A stretch of DNA of 64,000 nucleotides from Amycolatopsis tucumanensis (GCF_021654135.1 NZ_JAKGSD010000016.1:1-64000), one strand, 5' to 3'; counted from the stretch's first letter, positions 53,631-62,648 are shown. Translations and numbers: made by a program. The notes: generated from the letters alone by a model not told the origin.

Positions 53631-54782
53631 GTGGCGGACTCAACACACGACTGGCTTCCTCAGCGCCATCTCGGCGTCGCCGCGACGCTGGCACATGCTG
53701 ACGAGCTGATCGGGGAGATCAGCGACCTGCTTTTCGATTACCAGACACAGGCGGAAGGCTTGTTCGGTCTGCGCGAAGTTCCGGCGGGCCCAGTCAGCCG
53801 AACCGTCGTCGACCGCGTGGCTCCGATCCCACGCAGGGTGCCGTTGCTCGTGGCTGACGCACTGGTGACGTTGCGGGCGGCCCTCGAGCATGCGCTGTTC
53901 GCCGAGGTCGAGTTTCTGGACGGTGCACCACTCGACGAGAAGGCCGCCAGACTCGTCGAGATGCCGGCGTCGGACACCTACGAGAAGTTCGAGGAGTGGA
54001 CGAGGAAACGAGCCCGCAACGGCCCTGCGGCTCTCCGAGAGGGCAGCGAACTACTTCGACGTATCGCCGGCCTGCAGCCCTTCCACCGGCAGGTAGAACC
54101 GCAGATGCACCCGCTGGCCCGACAGGTGCTCCATACAAACCATGCGAAGCACCGGACGCCTGCGATTACCGCGGTCCGCTTGGCTGCCATGTACAAGGAC
54201 GATCAGAGACCTCGTTCGGTTCGCGACCTGCCGCCACAGCCCGAGAAACCGCTGCGTATCGGTGACGTCATCGCAGAGACCCCGATCAGCACAAGGGTCC
54301 CCGTCACTCTGTTTCCGACAGTGGGGATCAACCGGCCCGGCACGGACCGGTGGCCTGTTCTGATGCGGGAGCTTGATGAGATCTCCCGCTGGGTTCGCCT
54401 CCAAGCGGCGCCGCGCCTGATCACAGGTACGGAGCCGCCCGAGCCAGCGCTTCCGGCACGCTACGAGATCGGAGTTGGTCACGAGGACGAACGCCGTGCG
54501 ATAGCAGCAGGGTCAGCTGTATCAGCCGCCGATCGCCACGCACAGCGCCTCGGTGCTGCGTCCGCTAGGACCGATCTGATTGGTCTTCTCGGCCAGGACG
54601 ATGGATCCCCGAGCCACCAACAGGTGTCGGCATGGCTGGCTCAACTGGCCGACGAAGAGGTGCTGAGCAAAGTCTCGATGCTTAAGATGACACACGACTA
54701 CGACCCGCTTGTTATACGTCACAATGCCGAAGTTTTGGCACGCATACGCGAGGCAGTCTTGAACTTCGCCCGCAGCGACTAG
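53631..54782 (+). CDS. Hypothetical protein with HEPN-like KHR motif
   Basis: The 383-residue protein has ADALVTLRAALEHALFAEVE (about 82-102) and LQPFHRQVEPQMHPLARQVL ... HTNHAKHRTPAI (about 147-180). The LQP-x-R ... HPL...N-x-x-KHR pattern is recurrent in uncharacterised bacterial proteins and HEPN-related families. I do not assign a function. GTG 53631 was chosen; the ribosome-binding site is weak. It is the last gene before the right attachment site. Confidence 0.55.
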   Translation: MADSTHDWLPQRHLGVAATLAHADELIGEISDLLFDYQTQAEGLFGLREVPAGPVSRTVVDRVAPIPRRVPLLVADALVTLRAALEHALFAEVEFLDGAPLDEKAARLVEMPASDTYEKFEEWTRKRARNGPAALREGSELLRRIAGLQPFHRQVEPQMHPLARQVLHTNHAKHRTPAITAVRLAAMYKDDQRPRSVRDLPPQPEKPLRIGDVIAETPISTRVPVTLFPTVGINRPGTDRWPVLMRELDEISRWVRLQAAPRLITGTEPPEPALPARYEIGVGHEDERRAIAAGSAVSAADRHAQRLGAASARTDLIGLLGQDDGSPSHQQVSAWLAQLADEEVLSKVSMLKMTHDYDPLVIRHNAEVLARIREAVLNFARSD

Positions 54783-54943
54783 CCTCCCGAAGAACGAAGG
54801 ATGAGGTGTTCGCCGCCAGCGTCGACAGGTAATGGATCGCGGGTCCGGTGCTTACCCCCAAGAAAGATCGATCGCCAGGGCGCGTGATCGAGGATCACAC
54901 CGGGGATCACTTGTCCGAGAGCGAGTGCGCTCGGACTCTCGTC

Positions 54944-54967
54944 CTGTCCATGAACTTGTCCATGAAC
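54944..54967 (+). repeat. Integrase arm-site candidates near the right end
   Basis: CTGTCCATGAAC is directly repeated as TTGTCCATGAAC (12 bp each). The core TGTCCATGA also occurs at 22744-22767 near the left end. A related TTGTCCGAGA lies at 54911. Confidence 0.45.
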
Positions 54968-55057
54968 CCAAGCCCACTCCTGCCACGGACGCGACCAAAC
55001 GCGCACCTGATGCCTGTCCTGCCTGCAGGTTCTCCTCCTGCTGGGTGATTTCGGACT

Positions 55058-55113
55058 CTCATAATCCCTTGGCCGCGGGTTCGAGCCCCGCCCGGCCCAC
55101 CGGTTCTGACCAG
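55058..55113 (+). repeat. Right attachment site (attR), 56-bp direct repeat
   Basis: It is identical to 22652-22707 and contains the tRNA-Met 3' half without the 5' half, so it is not a functional tRNA. Flanking bases differ immediately outside (g vs c after position 56), which fixes the repeat boundary. Confidence 0.93.
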
Positions 55114-55168
55114 CGAAAACAACTTCAGACGATCAACCGAAGTTGATCATGGGTGCGAGTATCCGAGG

Positions 55169-55365
55169 GTGATGGCTCGAACACGCCTTGAAGCCCGCCA
55201 GCGCGGCCGCATCGAGCAGCGCGGCGACAGCCTCCGAGTGGTGCTCTACGCCGGCATCGACCCAGTCACCGGCCGTCGTTCTTACCTGCGCGAGACGATC
55301 AAGGGCTCCGACGACGCCGCATGGCGCAAGGCCGCCGAGACGCACTTCAGGCGAGAGGTGCGACC
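55169..55365 (+). pseudogene. 5' remnant of a second integrase
   Basis: The frame from about 55172 encodes ARTRLEARQRGRIEQRGDSL, VVLYAGIDPVTGRRSYLRET and KGSDDAAWRKAAETHFRREV, which parallels the N-terminus of the element integrase (QRGKSLQVRVYAGIDPVTGR). Homology stops at about 55365 and unrelated sequence follows. Core-binding and catalytic domains are lost. It begins 56 bases after attR, the same arrangement as attL-int, so it marks an older element that used the same tRNA site. Confidence 0.7.
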
Positions 55366-55789
55366 ACTACGGCAACATCGTCCCACGGCTCGACACCAAA
55401 GCGCGTGGCCCCACCGGACCGAACCCGAGGCAGACCTTCTTCAGACAGTTCCCTCGCACCCCGCCGACGGAGGATGCACCGACACCGTGCGCCGACCAAG
55501 TGATTGCCGCGAGCTCCATTGAACCGCGATCGGGACGTGTGGGCTTCGCCATGGGGCAAGTGAGAACCAAGAGTGCACCCAGGCCCGGCAGCTACCACGC
55601 GGTCGCCGAGTGCACGAGCGCCAGGTACGCCTATGGAAGCTGGGAACGGCTGGAAGCTCCGGGCAGCCCACCGCCAATTGCGGCAACGTGCGTCCGATCT
55701 CGGCCAGCGTCGGCCTGGGCCAGTCACAGGCACGCAGCCCGGGTACCACTGGAATCCACCACTGCGGGATCAGGCCCGTGGTCGGCCTG
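55366..55789. other. Degraded sequence after the integrase remnant
   Basis: No supportable gene. One frame reads DHYGNIVPRLDTKARGPTGP at about 55370-55430, but I recognise nothing further. It probably represents decayed DNA of the older element. Confidence 0.35.
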
Positions 55790-56074
55790 TCAGCTCCACA
55801 GGAGCTGGCCGCCGGCGAGCATTCCGGTCACGCTGGTGATCGCTGTTGCGACGAGCAGCACCCGCGGCCCCACCGCACGGCGCGGGAACAGCCCGGCCCA
55901 CCCCGCGAGCACCGCCAAGACCAGCGAGCAGAACCCGGCGAGCAGACCGGGCGCGGACCTTTCGATCAGCCCGGCCCGCAGCAGCACGACGGCGGCCACC
56001 GCGGCGGACAGCGCCGTCCGCCGCCACGCCAGCGCCGTCCGCTCCGGCTGCAGCCCCGGGTCCCGCTCGCTCAC
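55790..56074 (-). CDS. DUF202-family membrane protein
   Basis: The 94-residue protein starts ERDPGLQPERTALAWRRTAL, the DUF202 signature, followed by three membrane segments. GTG at 56074 overlaps the upstream DUF202 gene's stop as GTGA. DUF202 function is unknown. It ends the sulfatase/glycosidase operon. Confidence 0.85.
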   Translation of the reverse strand: MSERDPGLQPERTALAWRRTALSAAVAAVVLLRAGLIERSAPGLLAGFCSLVLAVLAGWAGLFPRRAVGPRVLLVATAITSVTGMLAGGQLLWS

Positions 56075-56427
56075 GGCCGGTGGGTCAGCACGACGAACAC
56101 CACGACCAAACCGGTGAGTGCCGCGATCGTGCCCATCGCGGCCGGTAGCCAGTCCACCGGCAGCGGCCGCTGGTGCCGCATCGCCCGCTGGACCGTCGCC
56201 CACCGCCGGTGGGCGAAGGCCGCCAGCACGGTACCTGCCACCGCCAGCAAAACCGCCAGCCCGGTACGCAACCAGGCCACCGAAAACGACGGCACCAACT
56301 GCGCCAACGCGACCGCACCGGCGATCAACGCCAACGCCGTGCGCAGCCACGCCAAGAACGTCCGCTCGTTGGCGAGGGTGAACCGGTAGTCCGGCTCCTC
56401 CCCCTCCTCGTACCAGCGGGGCGTCAC
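56071..56427 (-). CDS. YidH-like DUF202 membrane protein
   Basis: The 118-residue protein has the YidH/DUF202 motif RFTLANERTFLAWLRTALAL (about 15-35) and three membrane segments. DUF202 pairs of a long and a short protein are common; function is unknown. GTG at 56427 overlaps the sulfatase stop (GTGA) and its own stop overlaps the next gene. Its link to the sulfatase operon may be positional only. Confidence 0.87.
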   Translation of the reverse strand: MTPRWYEEGEEPDYRFTLANERTFLAWLRTALALIAGAVALAQLVPSFSVAWLRTGLAVLLAVAGTVLAAFAHRRWATVQRAMRHQRPLPVDWLPAAMGTIAALTGLVVVFVVLTHRP

Positions 56428-57749
56428 GATTCGGCCAGGAACGCCCGGTAGGTACCGAGCAACGGATCGCCGGTGGCGTCCAGCCAGGCGAGCAGCTCCC
56501 GCCGCGCCGCGGCCAGGTCCTCCCCGTACGCGGGGTCCGCGGCGAGGTTGGCCAGCGAATGCGGGTCGGCCCGCAGGTCGTAGAGCTCCTCCGGGGCGCG
56601 GTGCAGGTAGAAGCCAACCCGGTCACCACCCGCTTCGACCATCGCCGGCCAGGTCAGGCCCAGCATGTTCTCGGCGCGGTACTCGCGAACGCCGTCGGAC
56701 CAGGCGTTCCAGATGTAGCCGAACCGGGCGTCCTGGCGGCAGCGCATCTCGAACCGGCCTTTCGCGGCCGTCTCGTGGAACACCGTGTGCACCGCGTCGC
56801 GCCCGTCCTGCGGTTCCCCGCGCAGCAGCGGAAGCAGGCTCTGTCCGTCCACTCCAGACGGTACGGGCACCTCGGCGGCCGCGCAGAAGGTCGGGAAGAG
56901 GTCCAGCGCCGACACGAACGCCGTGTCCTCACCCGTGCCGGGCCGGGTGACGCCCGGCCAGCGCACGATCAACGGCGTCCGGCTGCTCTGCAGGTAGCAG
57001 TTGGCCTTGGCGAACGGAACCGCGATCCCGTTGTCGGAAAGGAAGACGACGAGCGTGTCCGTCGCGTCCACGGCCCCGAGGACGGCGGCCACCACGTCGT
57101 CGCAGCGCCGGGACGAGCTGAGGTACTCGCGGTACTCCTGCCGCACGGCGGGCAGGTCCGGCAGGAAACCGGGCACCCCGACGTCGTCCTCGGGCCCGAA
57201 CACCCGCGACGGCGCCGGGTACGTCGCGCGGGCTTCGGCGGGAAACCGCTCCTGCTCGGCCTGGCTGCCGGAGTAGGGCCGGTGTGGATCGTGCGCGTTC
57301 GCCATCAGGAACCACGGCCTGCCCTGCTCGGCCGCCTCGGCGACGAAGGCCGCCGAAGCCTCGCCGTAGGCCGCGGGGCTGCGGCCCATGCCCAGCTCGC
57401 GCATGCCCCGCGTGAAGTCCCAGCCGAACCGCTCGACCGGTTGCAGGTGGTCGACCTTGCCGAGGATCCCGCAGAAGTAGCCGGCTTCGCGCAGCACCTC
57501 GGTCAGAACCGGGACGCCGTCGGCGATCGGTTCGAAGCCCTGCGCGCCGTTGCGGTGCGGCCAGCGGCCGGTCATGATCGCCGACCGGCTGGGCTGGCAC
57601 ACCGCGACAGCGACGTGCGCCCGCCCGAACGTCATGCCTTCGGAGGCGAGCCGATCGAGGGTGGGGGTGACGCCCGCCGGGCCGCCGAAACAGCCCGGCG
57701 TGTCGCCGCCCATGTCGTCGGCGGTGATCAGCAGGATGTTCGGCGGCAT
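56424..57749 (-). CDS. Type I sulfatase (arylsulfatase/N-sulfoglucosamine-like)
   Basis: The 441-residue enzyme carries the cysteine-type sulfatase motif CQPSRSAIMTGR (C51 becomes formylglycine), the N-terminal metal site LLITADDMGGDTPG, and DTLVVFLSDNGIAVPFAKAN for the DN motif. It has no signal peptide visible. It resembles the sulfohydrolase group acting on sulfated glycans such as N-sulfoglucosamine. ATG 57749 overlaps the glycosidase stop (TGATG). The maturase needed for C51 is encoded in the same operon (61722-62648). Confidence 0.9.
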   Translation of the reverse strand: MPPNILLITADDMGGDTPGCFGGPAGVTPTLDRLASEGMTFGRAHVAVAVCQPSRSAIMTGRWPHRNGAQGFEPIADGVPVLTEVLREAGYFCGILGKVDHLQPVERFGWDFTRGMRELGMGRSPAAYGEASAAFVAEAAEQGRPWFLMANAHDPHRPYSGSQAEQERFPAEARATYPAPSRVFGPEDDVGVPGFLPDLPAVRQEYREYLSSSRRCDDVVAAVLGAVDATDTLVVFLSDNGIAVPFAKANCYLQSSRTPLIVRWPGVTRPGTGEDTAFVSALDLFPTFCAAAEVPVPSGVDGQSLLPLLRGEPQDGRDAVHTVFHETAAKGRFEMRCRQDARFGYIWNAWSDGVREYRAENMLGLTWPAMVEAGGDRVGFYLHRAPEELYDLRADPHSLANLAADPAYGEDLAAARRELLAWLDATGDPLLGTYRAFLAES

Positions 57750-60121
57750 CACGCACTCCCGATCCGCAGGGTGGCGCGGACGTCCCCGAGGCCGCGGGCG
57801 AGCAGCAGCTCCCCGTCCGGTGGCAGCTCCACCCAGTTCCCGCTCTCCCAGCGGCGCCGCAGCCGCGGATCCCCGGTCACTTCGACCCGCGCGCTCTGCC
57901 CGGGTTCGAGGGTCGCGGCGCCCCACCCGACGAGCCGCACGGGTTGCCGTTCGTCCGCCGGGCGGAAGTACACCTGGACGACCTCGCGGCTGGTGCGGCC
58001 GCCCGTGTTGGTGACGGTGACCGCGACCTGGTGGCCGTTGTCGTCCAGCACGGCGGCGTCCGAGTAGTCCCAGGTCGAGTAGCCGAGGCCGTGGCCGAAC
58101 CAGAACGCCGGCGCAGGCGCTCGGCCTGCCTCGTGGCCGCGGTAGCCGATGAACGGGCCTTCGGCGTACTCGAGCCGGCCGTCCACCGGCGTCACCGACC
58201 ACGCGGGAGACGCGCCGTCCGCCGCGGGGAAGGTCGTCACCAGGCGCCCGGCGGGTTCGAGGTCGCCGAGCAACGCGGCCGCGACGGCGTGGCCACCCTC
58301 CTGTCCCGGCAGACCGGCCCAGAGCACGGCGTCCACCTGCTCCAGCCACGGCATCAGCACCGGGGTGCCGGCGTTCACGACGACCACGGTCCGGCGGGCG
58401 GCGGCCGCGACCGCACGCACGAGGTCGTCCTGCGCGCCGGGCAGCCGCAACGTCGTCTTGTCCACCGCCTCGGTTTCCTGCTCCTCGGTCAGCCCGACGA
58501 CGACCACGGCCACGTCGGCGGCGCGCGCGGCGGCCACCGCCCGGCCGACCGCCTCGGTCACGTCCTCCGGGGCCGGGCGCGCGACCAGCCCGTACCGGCC
58601 CCGGCCGCCGGGCTCGAGGGTGACCTCGGCTTCGAGCAGCGCGCCCGGCTCGACATCGACGAGCAGGGTGTCACCCGGTGGCCGCAAGACCGCTTCGCCG
58701 ACGTCGCCACTGGTGAGCCCCAGCTCGAACCGGCCGGTCCGGCCGCCGGCGCGCACTTCCCACCTACCGACGCCGATACCGCCGACCAGCATTCGCCCGC
58801 CTCGCGGCAGTCGCGCGGACAACCGGACGGCTCGCGGCGCCTCGGGCAGGTCGTCGTCGATCCCGATCATCGTGCTCGTCGCCGCGAGATCGCGTTCGCC
58901 GAGCAGCGAGCCGTCGGCCGCGTGCAGCGTCACGCGCATGCCGGGCTCGCCGGTCGACGGGTGGACGGCGAACTCCGGCCCGGCCGGGACCGGACGCTCC
59001 CGGACCTCCACGCCGTCGACGACGGTGACCGCGTCGCCGAGCAGCTCGGTCAGCCCCTCGGCGACGCTCACCTGGTACGGCGGGTTCACCTGCGCCGAGC
59101 CGCCGCCCATGTCGACGGTGTCGACGGCGTGCCGGCCGACCAGCGCGACCGTCGTTTCGCGTCGCAGCGGCAGGACGCCGTCGTTCGTCAGCACCGTCAT
59201 GCCTTCGGCCGCCAGCCGGGTCAGCTGCGCCCGCCGGGCCGGGCTGTCCGGCGCGGGAACTTCGCGGGCAGGCCGCGGGGTGCTGACGCGTTCGGCGAGC
59301 AGCAGCAGGCGGCCGAGGTGGTCGTCGATCACGGCCTCGTCGACTTCACCGGCCTTCACGGCGTCGACGAGCCGGTCTCCCCACGGCCCGACCGGACCGG
59401 GCATCACCAGGTCCAGTCCGGCGTTGGCCGACGGGGCCGTGCTCGTGGTGGCCCACCAGTCGGACACGACCAGCCCGCGGTAGCCCCACTCCCCCTTCAC
59501 GATCTCGGTGAGCACGTGCCGCTGCTCCGTGGCGGGGGTGCCGTTGACCCGGTTGTAGGCCGCCATGATCGACCACGCGTCCGCGTCGGCGACCGCGATC
59601 TCGAACGGCAGCAGGTACACCTCGCGCAAGGTCGCTTCGTCGACGACGCTGTCGACGGTGTGCCGCTCGGTCTCGGACTCGTTGGCCACCAGGTGCTTCA
59701 GGCACGCACCGACCCCGTGGTCCTGCAGGCCCCGGACGTACGCGGCGGCGAGCGCCCCGGACAGCAGCGGGTCCTCGGAGTACGCCTCGAACAGGCGGCC
59801 GCCGAGCGGGCTGCGGTGCAGGTTGATCGTCGGCCCGAGCACGACGTGGATGCCCTGCGCCGAGGCCTCTTCGGCCAGCATACGCCCGACTTCGTAAGCA
59901 GTGCCGGTGTTCCACGCCGACGCCAGGAGCGTCGCGTTGGGGAACAACGTGACCGCCGGGCCGCCGGAGAACGTCAGGCCGCGGACCCCGGTGGGCCCGT
60001 CCGACAGGCGCAGCTCGGGCAGCCCGATCGCGGGCTCCGGGCGCAGGGTGAACATGCTCGCGCCGGTCAGGAGCGCGACCTTGGCCGGCAGGTCCAGCGC
60101 ACTGTCCACAGTGGAAGTCAT
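57749..60121 (-). CDS. Glycoside hydrolase family 3 (beta-glucosidase-like)
   Basis: The 790-residue enzyme has the GH3 N-terminal TIM-like domain (KHLVANESETERHTVDS, catalytic Asp in GYRGLVVSDWWAT), the GH3 C-terminal domain (GMTVLTNDGVLPLRRET), an inserted PA14-like beta domain (about 410-500) and a C-terminal fibronectin-III-like domain. It would cleave beta-linked glucosyl or related residues from oligosaccharides imported by the ABC system. No signal peptide is apparent, so it is probably cytoplasmic. ATG 60121 is 14 bases after the upstream sulfatase. Confidence 0.9.
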   Translation of the reverse strand: MTSTVDSALDLPAKVALLTGASMFTLRPEPAIGLPELRLSDGPTGVRGLTFSGGPAVTLFPNATLLASAWNTGTAYEVGRMLAEEASAQGIHVVLGPTINLHRSPLGGRLFEAYSEDPLLSGALAAAYVRGLQDHGVGACLKHLVANESETERHTVDSVVDEATLREVYLLPFEIAVADADAWSIMAAYNRVNGTPATEQRHVLTEIVKGEWGYRGLVVSDWWATTSTAPSANAGLDLVMPGPVGPWGDRLVDAVKAGEVDEAVIDDHLGRLLLLAERVSTPRPAREVPAPDSPARRAQLTRLAAEGMTVLTNDGVLPLRRETTVALVGRHAVDTVDMGGGSAQVNPPYQVSVAEGLTELLGDAVTVVDGVEVRERPVPAGPEFAVHPSTGEPGMRVTLHAADGSLLGERDLAATSTMIGIDDDLPEAPRAVRLSARLPRGGRMLVGGIGVGRWEVRAGGRTGRFELGLTSGDVGEAVLRPPGDTLLVDVEPGALLEAEVTLEPGGRGRYGLVARPAPEDVTEAVGRAVAAARAADVAVVVVGLTEEQETEAVDKTTLRLPGAQDDLVRAVAAAARRTVVVVNAGTPVLMPWLEQVDAVLWAGLPGQEGGHAVAAALLGDLEPAGRLVTTFPAADGASPAWSVTPVDGRLEYAEGPFIGYRGHEAGRAPAPAFWFGHGLGYSTWDYSDAAVLDDNGHQVAVTVTNTGGRTSREVVQVYFRPADERQPVRLVGWGAATLEPGQSARVEVTGDPRLRRRWESGNWVELPPDGELLLARGLGDVRATLRIGSA

Positions 60122-60135
60122 CGGAAACCTCTCGG

Positions 60136-61698
60136 TCAGGCGGGGTCGGCGGCCGCGATCATCTTGTCCCAGGCCGCGTGCCGCTCGGGCGTCCACGCGA
60201 CGTCCGAAGCGTGCCAGGACACCGGAGTCGCTCCGGTCGCGGTCGAGAGCCGTTCGGCGAGGTCGTCGGCAAGGTGGCCACGCCCGGTTGCGCGCAGATG
60301 TTCCTGGTACCGCACAGGGTCGTTGTAGTAGACCGGCCCGACCTGCAGCGTCGTCTGCATCGGATCGGGCAGCGCGCCTGGACGCCCCGCGTAGGTGTGC
60401 AGCCACTCCGCCAGGTACGTCCGCATCCGCGCGGCCAGCTCCGGCTCCTTGTCGAGCAGGTCGGTGGTGAGGTGCGGATCGGCGGTGACGTCGAACAGCT
60501 GCTCCCACTCCGCGCGGAACGCCCCGGGGTGGTAGGTGCGGATGTAGAGGTGGTCGCGGGTGCGGACCGACCGCTGGTAGGTGTGGGCGCCGTGGCCCAG
60601 CACGAGATACGGCCGCGACGGGATCTCGGCGCCGCGGACGGCGTCGGCGAACGAGGTTCCCTGCCAGCCACGGGGAATCGGAACGCCGAGCAGGTCACAG
60701 ATCGTGGGTGCGAAGTCGATGTTGTAGAGCAACGCGTCGCAGTGGCGCGCGTCGTCGGGCAGCTGATCGGTGACGCCGGGCCAGTAGACGACCAGGGGCA
60801 ACCGGTGGACCGGCTCGTTGGCCAGCCCGTGCTCGGCGTAGGAACCGTTCTCACCGAAGGATTCGCCGTGGTCGGCGCTGACGATGATCGCCGTCTCCCC
60901 GGCGATGCCGAGTTCGTCCAAGGTGGCCAGAAGCTCGCCGAAGAGGCTGTCCCAGTACATGATCGTGCCGTCGAATCCGTTGATCAGGTGCTCGAAGTCG
61001 GCGCGGGTGCGGATCGCCTCGGGCATGGTGTCCGGGTACGGCGACTTGCGCGGGCCCACCGAATAGTGCAGGTCCAGCGCGCTGCGGGGCCCATAGACCT
61101 CGGCGTGCCCGTCGATCGCCTCCTGATCCGGCCAGGCCGGCGCCGGACCGGACGCGGCGGCCCGCTCGGTCCACTCCTTTCCGGTGAGGTACGGGGTGTG
61201 CGGCTCCCAGTAGGTCAGGTGCAGGTACCAGTCGTCCTCGTGCGCGTGCCGGCGGATCCAGTCCAGCCCCACGCGGTTGATCTCCCGGCCGTCCTCGTCG
61301 TTGATCTCGTCGGTGGCCCGGATCGACTCGCGGAAGTTGCCCAGGAAGTGGTAGGCGCGGTGCCGTTCGGCGAACATCGAGACGGCGGCGGTGTAGTGGC
61401 CGTGCTGCCCGAGGCGCTGGCCGAGCAGCGGCCGGTCCGGGTGCGGGGCGTGGCCGGAGTCGAGCCGGAACCGGGCGGCTTCGCCGAAGTGGCCGATGAC
61501 GCCGTTCGTGATGCCGAACTGCCCGCTGGTCATGGCGGTGCGGGAGGGCAGGCATGGCGAGTCGGAGCAGTAGTAGCGGTCGAACACCACTCCCTTGTCG
61601 GCCAGTGCCTGCAGGTTCGGCGTGGTGGGCCGGTGGTAGCCGTACGGCTGCGTGTGGTCGGCGCGGAGCGTGTCGACGTCGACGTAGATGACGCGCAT
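60136..61698 (-). CDS. Type I sulfatase, second copy
   Basis: The 520-residue enzyme has the formylglycine motif SPCLPSRTAMTSG (C49), the N-terminal VIYVDVDTLRADHTQPYGYH and the DHGESFGENG element that coordinates metal. It is a cytoplasmic-looking sulfatase with a long C-terminal region, distinct from the 56424-57749 copy, so the two probably remove different sulfates. ATG 61698 was chosen. It lies between the maturase gene (23 bases upstream) and the GH3 gene. Confidence 0.9.
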   Translation of the reverse strand: MRVIYVDVDTLRADHTQPYGYHRPTTPNLQALADKGVVFDRYYCSDSPCLPSRTAMTSGQFGITNGVIGHFGEAARFRLDSGHAPHPDRPLLGQRLGQHGHYTAAVSMFAERHRAYHFLGNFRESIRATDEINDEDGREINRVGLDWIRRHAHEDDWYLHLTYWEPHTPYLTGKEWTERAAASGPAPAWPDQEAIDGHAEVYGPRSALDLHYSVGPRKSPYPDTMPEAIRTRADFEHLINGFDGTIMYWDSLFGELLATLDELGIAGETAIIVSADHGESFGENGSYAEHGLANEPVHRLPLVVYWPGVTDQLPDDARHCDALLYNIDFAPTICDLLGVPIPRGWQGTSFADAVRGAEIPSRPYLVLGHGAHTYQRSVRTRDHLYIRTYHPGAFRAEWEQLFDVTADPHLTTDLLDKEPELAARMRTYLAEWLHTYAGRPGALPDPMQTTLQVGPVYYNDPVRYQEHLRATGRGHLADDLAERLSTATGATPVSWHASDVAWTPERHAAWDKMIAAADPA

Positions 61699-61721
61699 GG
61701 GAACCCTTCTCGTGGCGGCGG

Positions 61722-62648
61722 TCAGCCGGGATCGCGGGCGCAGCGGAACCCGGTGTTGCCACCGGAGCTGTCGGGGGTGTTGTGCGAGCGGGCGGCGACG
61801 CGGTAGCGGTTGCAGTAGGAGACGTGGCAGAGGTAGGAACCACCGCGCGTCACGCGGTCGGTCCCCGTCGACGGCCCGATCGGGTCTCGCGCCCGGGGCG
61901 GGTGGTCGGTGCCCCAGCGGTCGGCGCACCACTCCCAGACGTTGCCGGCCATGTTGTGCAGGCCGAAGTCGTTGGGCGGGAACGCGTCCACCGGCGCGGT
62001 GCCGGCGTAGCCGTCTTCGGCCGTGTCGGTGATCGGGAAGCGGCCCTGCCAGATGTTGGCCAGGTGGCGGCCGCCCGGGTTCAGTTCGTCGCCCCAGGGG
62101 TAGCGGCGCTGGTCGTGCCCGCCGCGGGCGGCGTACTCCCACTCCGCCTCGGTCGGCAGCCGCTTGCCGGCCCACGCGGCGTACGCGCCGGCGTCGTGCC
62201 ACGACACGTGGACCACCGGGTGGTCGCCGCGACCGCTCAGGTCGCTGCCGGGGCCTTCGGGCCGCCGCCAGTCGGCGCCGGTCACCGCGGCCCACCACGG
62301 CGTGACATCCGGGCGGGGTGAGATCCGGCGCAGCTCCCGGTCCAGGAACCGGACGAACACGTAGGACCAGCCGATGCGCTCGGCCTCCGTGACGTATCCC
62401 GTGTCCGCGACGAAGGCGGCGAAGTCGTCGTTCGACACCGCGTACCGGTCGATCAGGAACGGGGACAGCTCGACGGTCCGGACCGGGCCCTCGCCGTCGG
62501 CTGGGAAGCCTTCGGCGTCGTCGGTGCCCATGCGGAACTCCCCGCCCGGCAAGGCCACCATCCCGTCGGTGGACCCCGGCCGAGTCGGCAGCGGCGCCAC
62601 CGGGGTCTCGTGCGAGCCGGGCGACCGGCCCGGGGTGCAGCAGCTCAT
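61722..62648 (-). CDS. Formylglycine-generating enzyme (sulfatase maturase)
   Basis: The 308-residue protein is an FGE (SUMF1-type) oxidase that converts the CxPxR cysteine of sulfatases to formylglycine using copper and oxygen. The active-site pair lies in YLCHVSYCNRYR (C274 and C279), with GNVWEWCADRWG and GNTGFRCARDPG also conserved. ATG 62648 overlaps the ABC ATPase stop (ATGA). It is the expected partner of the two sulfatases downstream. Confidence 0.93.
   Translation of the reverse strand: MSCCTPGRSPGSHETPVAPLPTRPGSTDGMVALPGGEFRMGTDDAEGFPADGEGPVRTVELSPFLIDRYAVSNDDFAAFVADTGYVTEAERIGWSYVFVRFLDRELRRISPRPDVTPWWAAVTGADWRRPEGPGSDLSGRGDHPVVHVSWHDAGAYAAWAGKRLPTEAEWEYAARGGHDQRRYPWGDELNPGGRHLANIWQGRFPITDTAEDGYAGTAPVDAFPPNDFGLHNMAGNVWEWCADRWGTDHPPRARDPIGPSTGTDRVTRGGSYLCHVSYCNRYRVAARSHNTPDSSGGNTGFRCARDPG

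Larger units (their letters stand above)
22652..55113. mobile_element. AICE-type integrative and conjugative element at tRNA-Met
   Basis: The boundaries are the perfect 56-bp repeats. Inside are the functions expected of an actinomycete integrative and conjugative element: tyrosine integrase (22799), Nudix hydrolase, XRE regulators, xis-like gene, WhiB, SpdB-like and FtsK-type transfer genes (29511-33337), a KorSA-like GntR regulator (33372) and cargo (24218-26333 and 34302-54782). A replication initiator is not recognised. Cargo GC visibly falls in 24450-25740, and the RHS locus and HEPN-like genes suggest competition or defence functions. The element seems intact at both ends. Confidence 0.85.

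Noticed and set aside
55058..55113. A possible second tRNA-Met
   Set aside because: Only the 3' half of the tRNA is present, with no acceptor 5' strand, D-arm or 5' anticodon stem, so it is an attachment site and not a tRNA gene.
22652..55113. CRISPR array or restriction-modification genes among the element cargo
   Set aside because: No regularly spaced direct repeats, cas proteins, methyltransferase/endonuclease pairs or similar motifs were seen.
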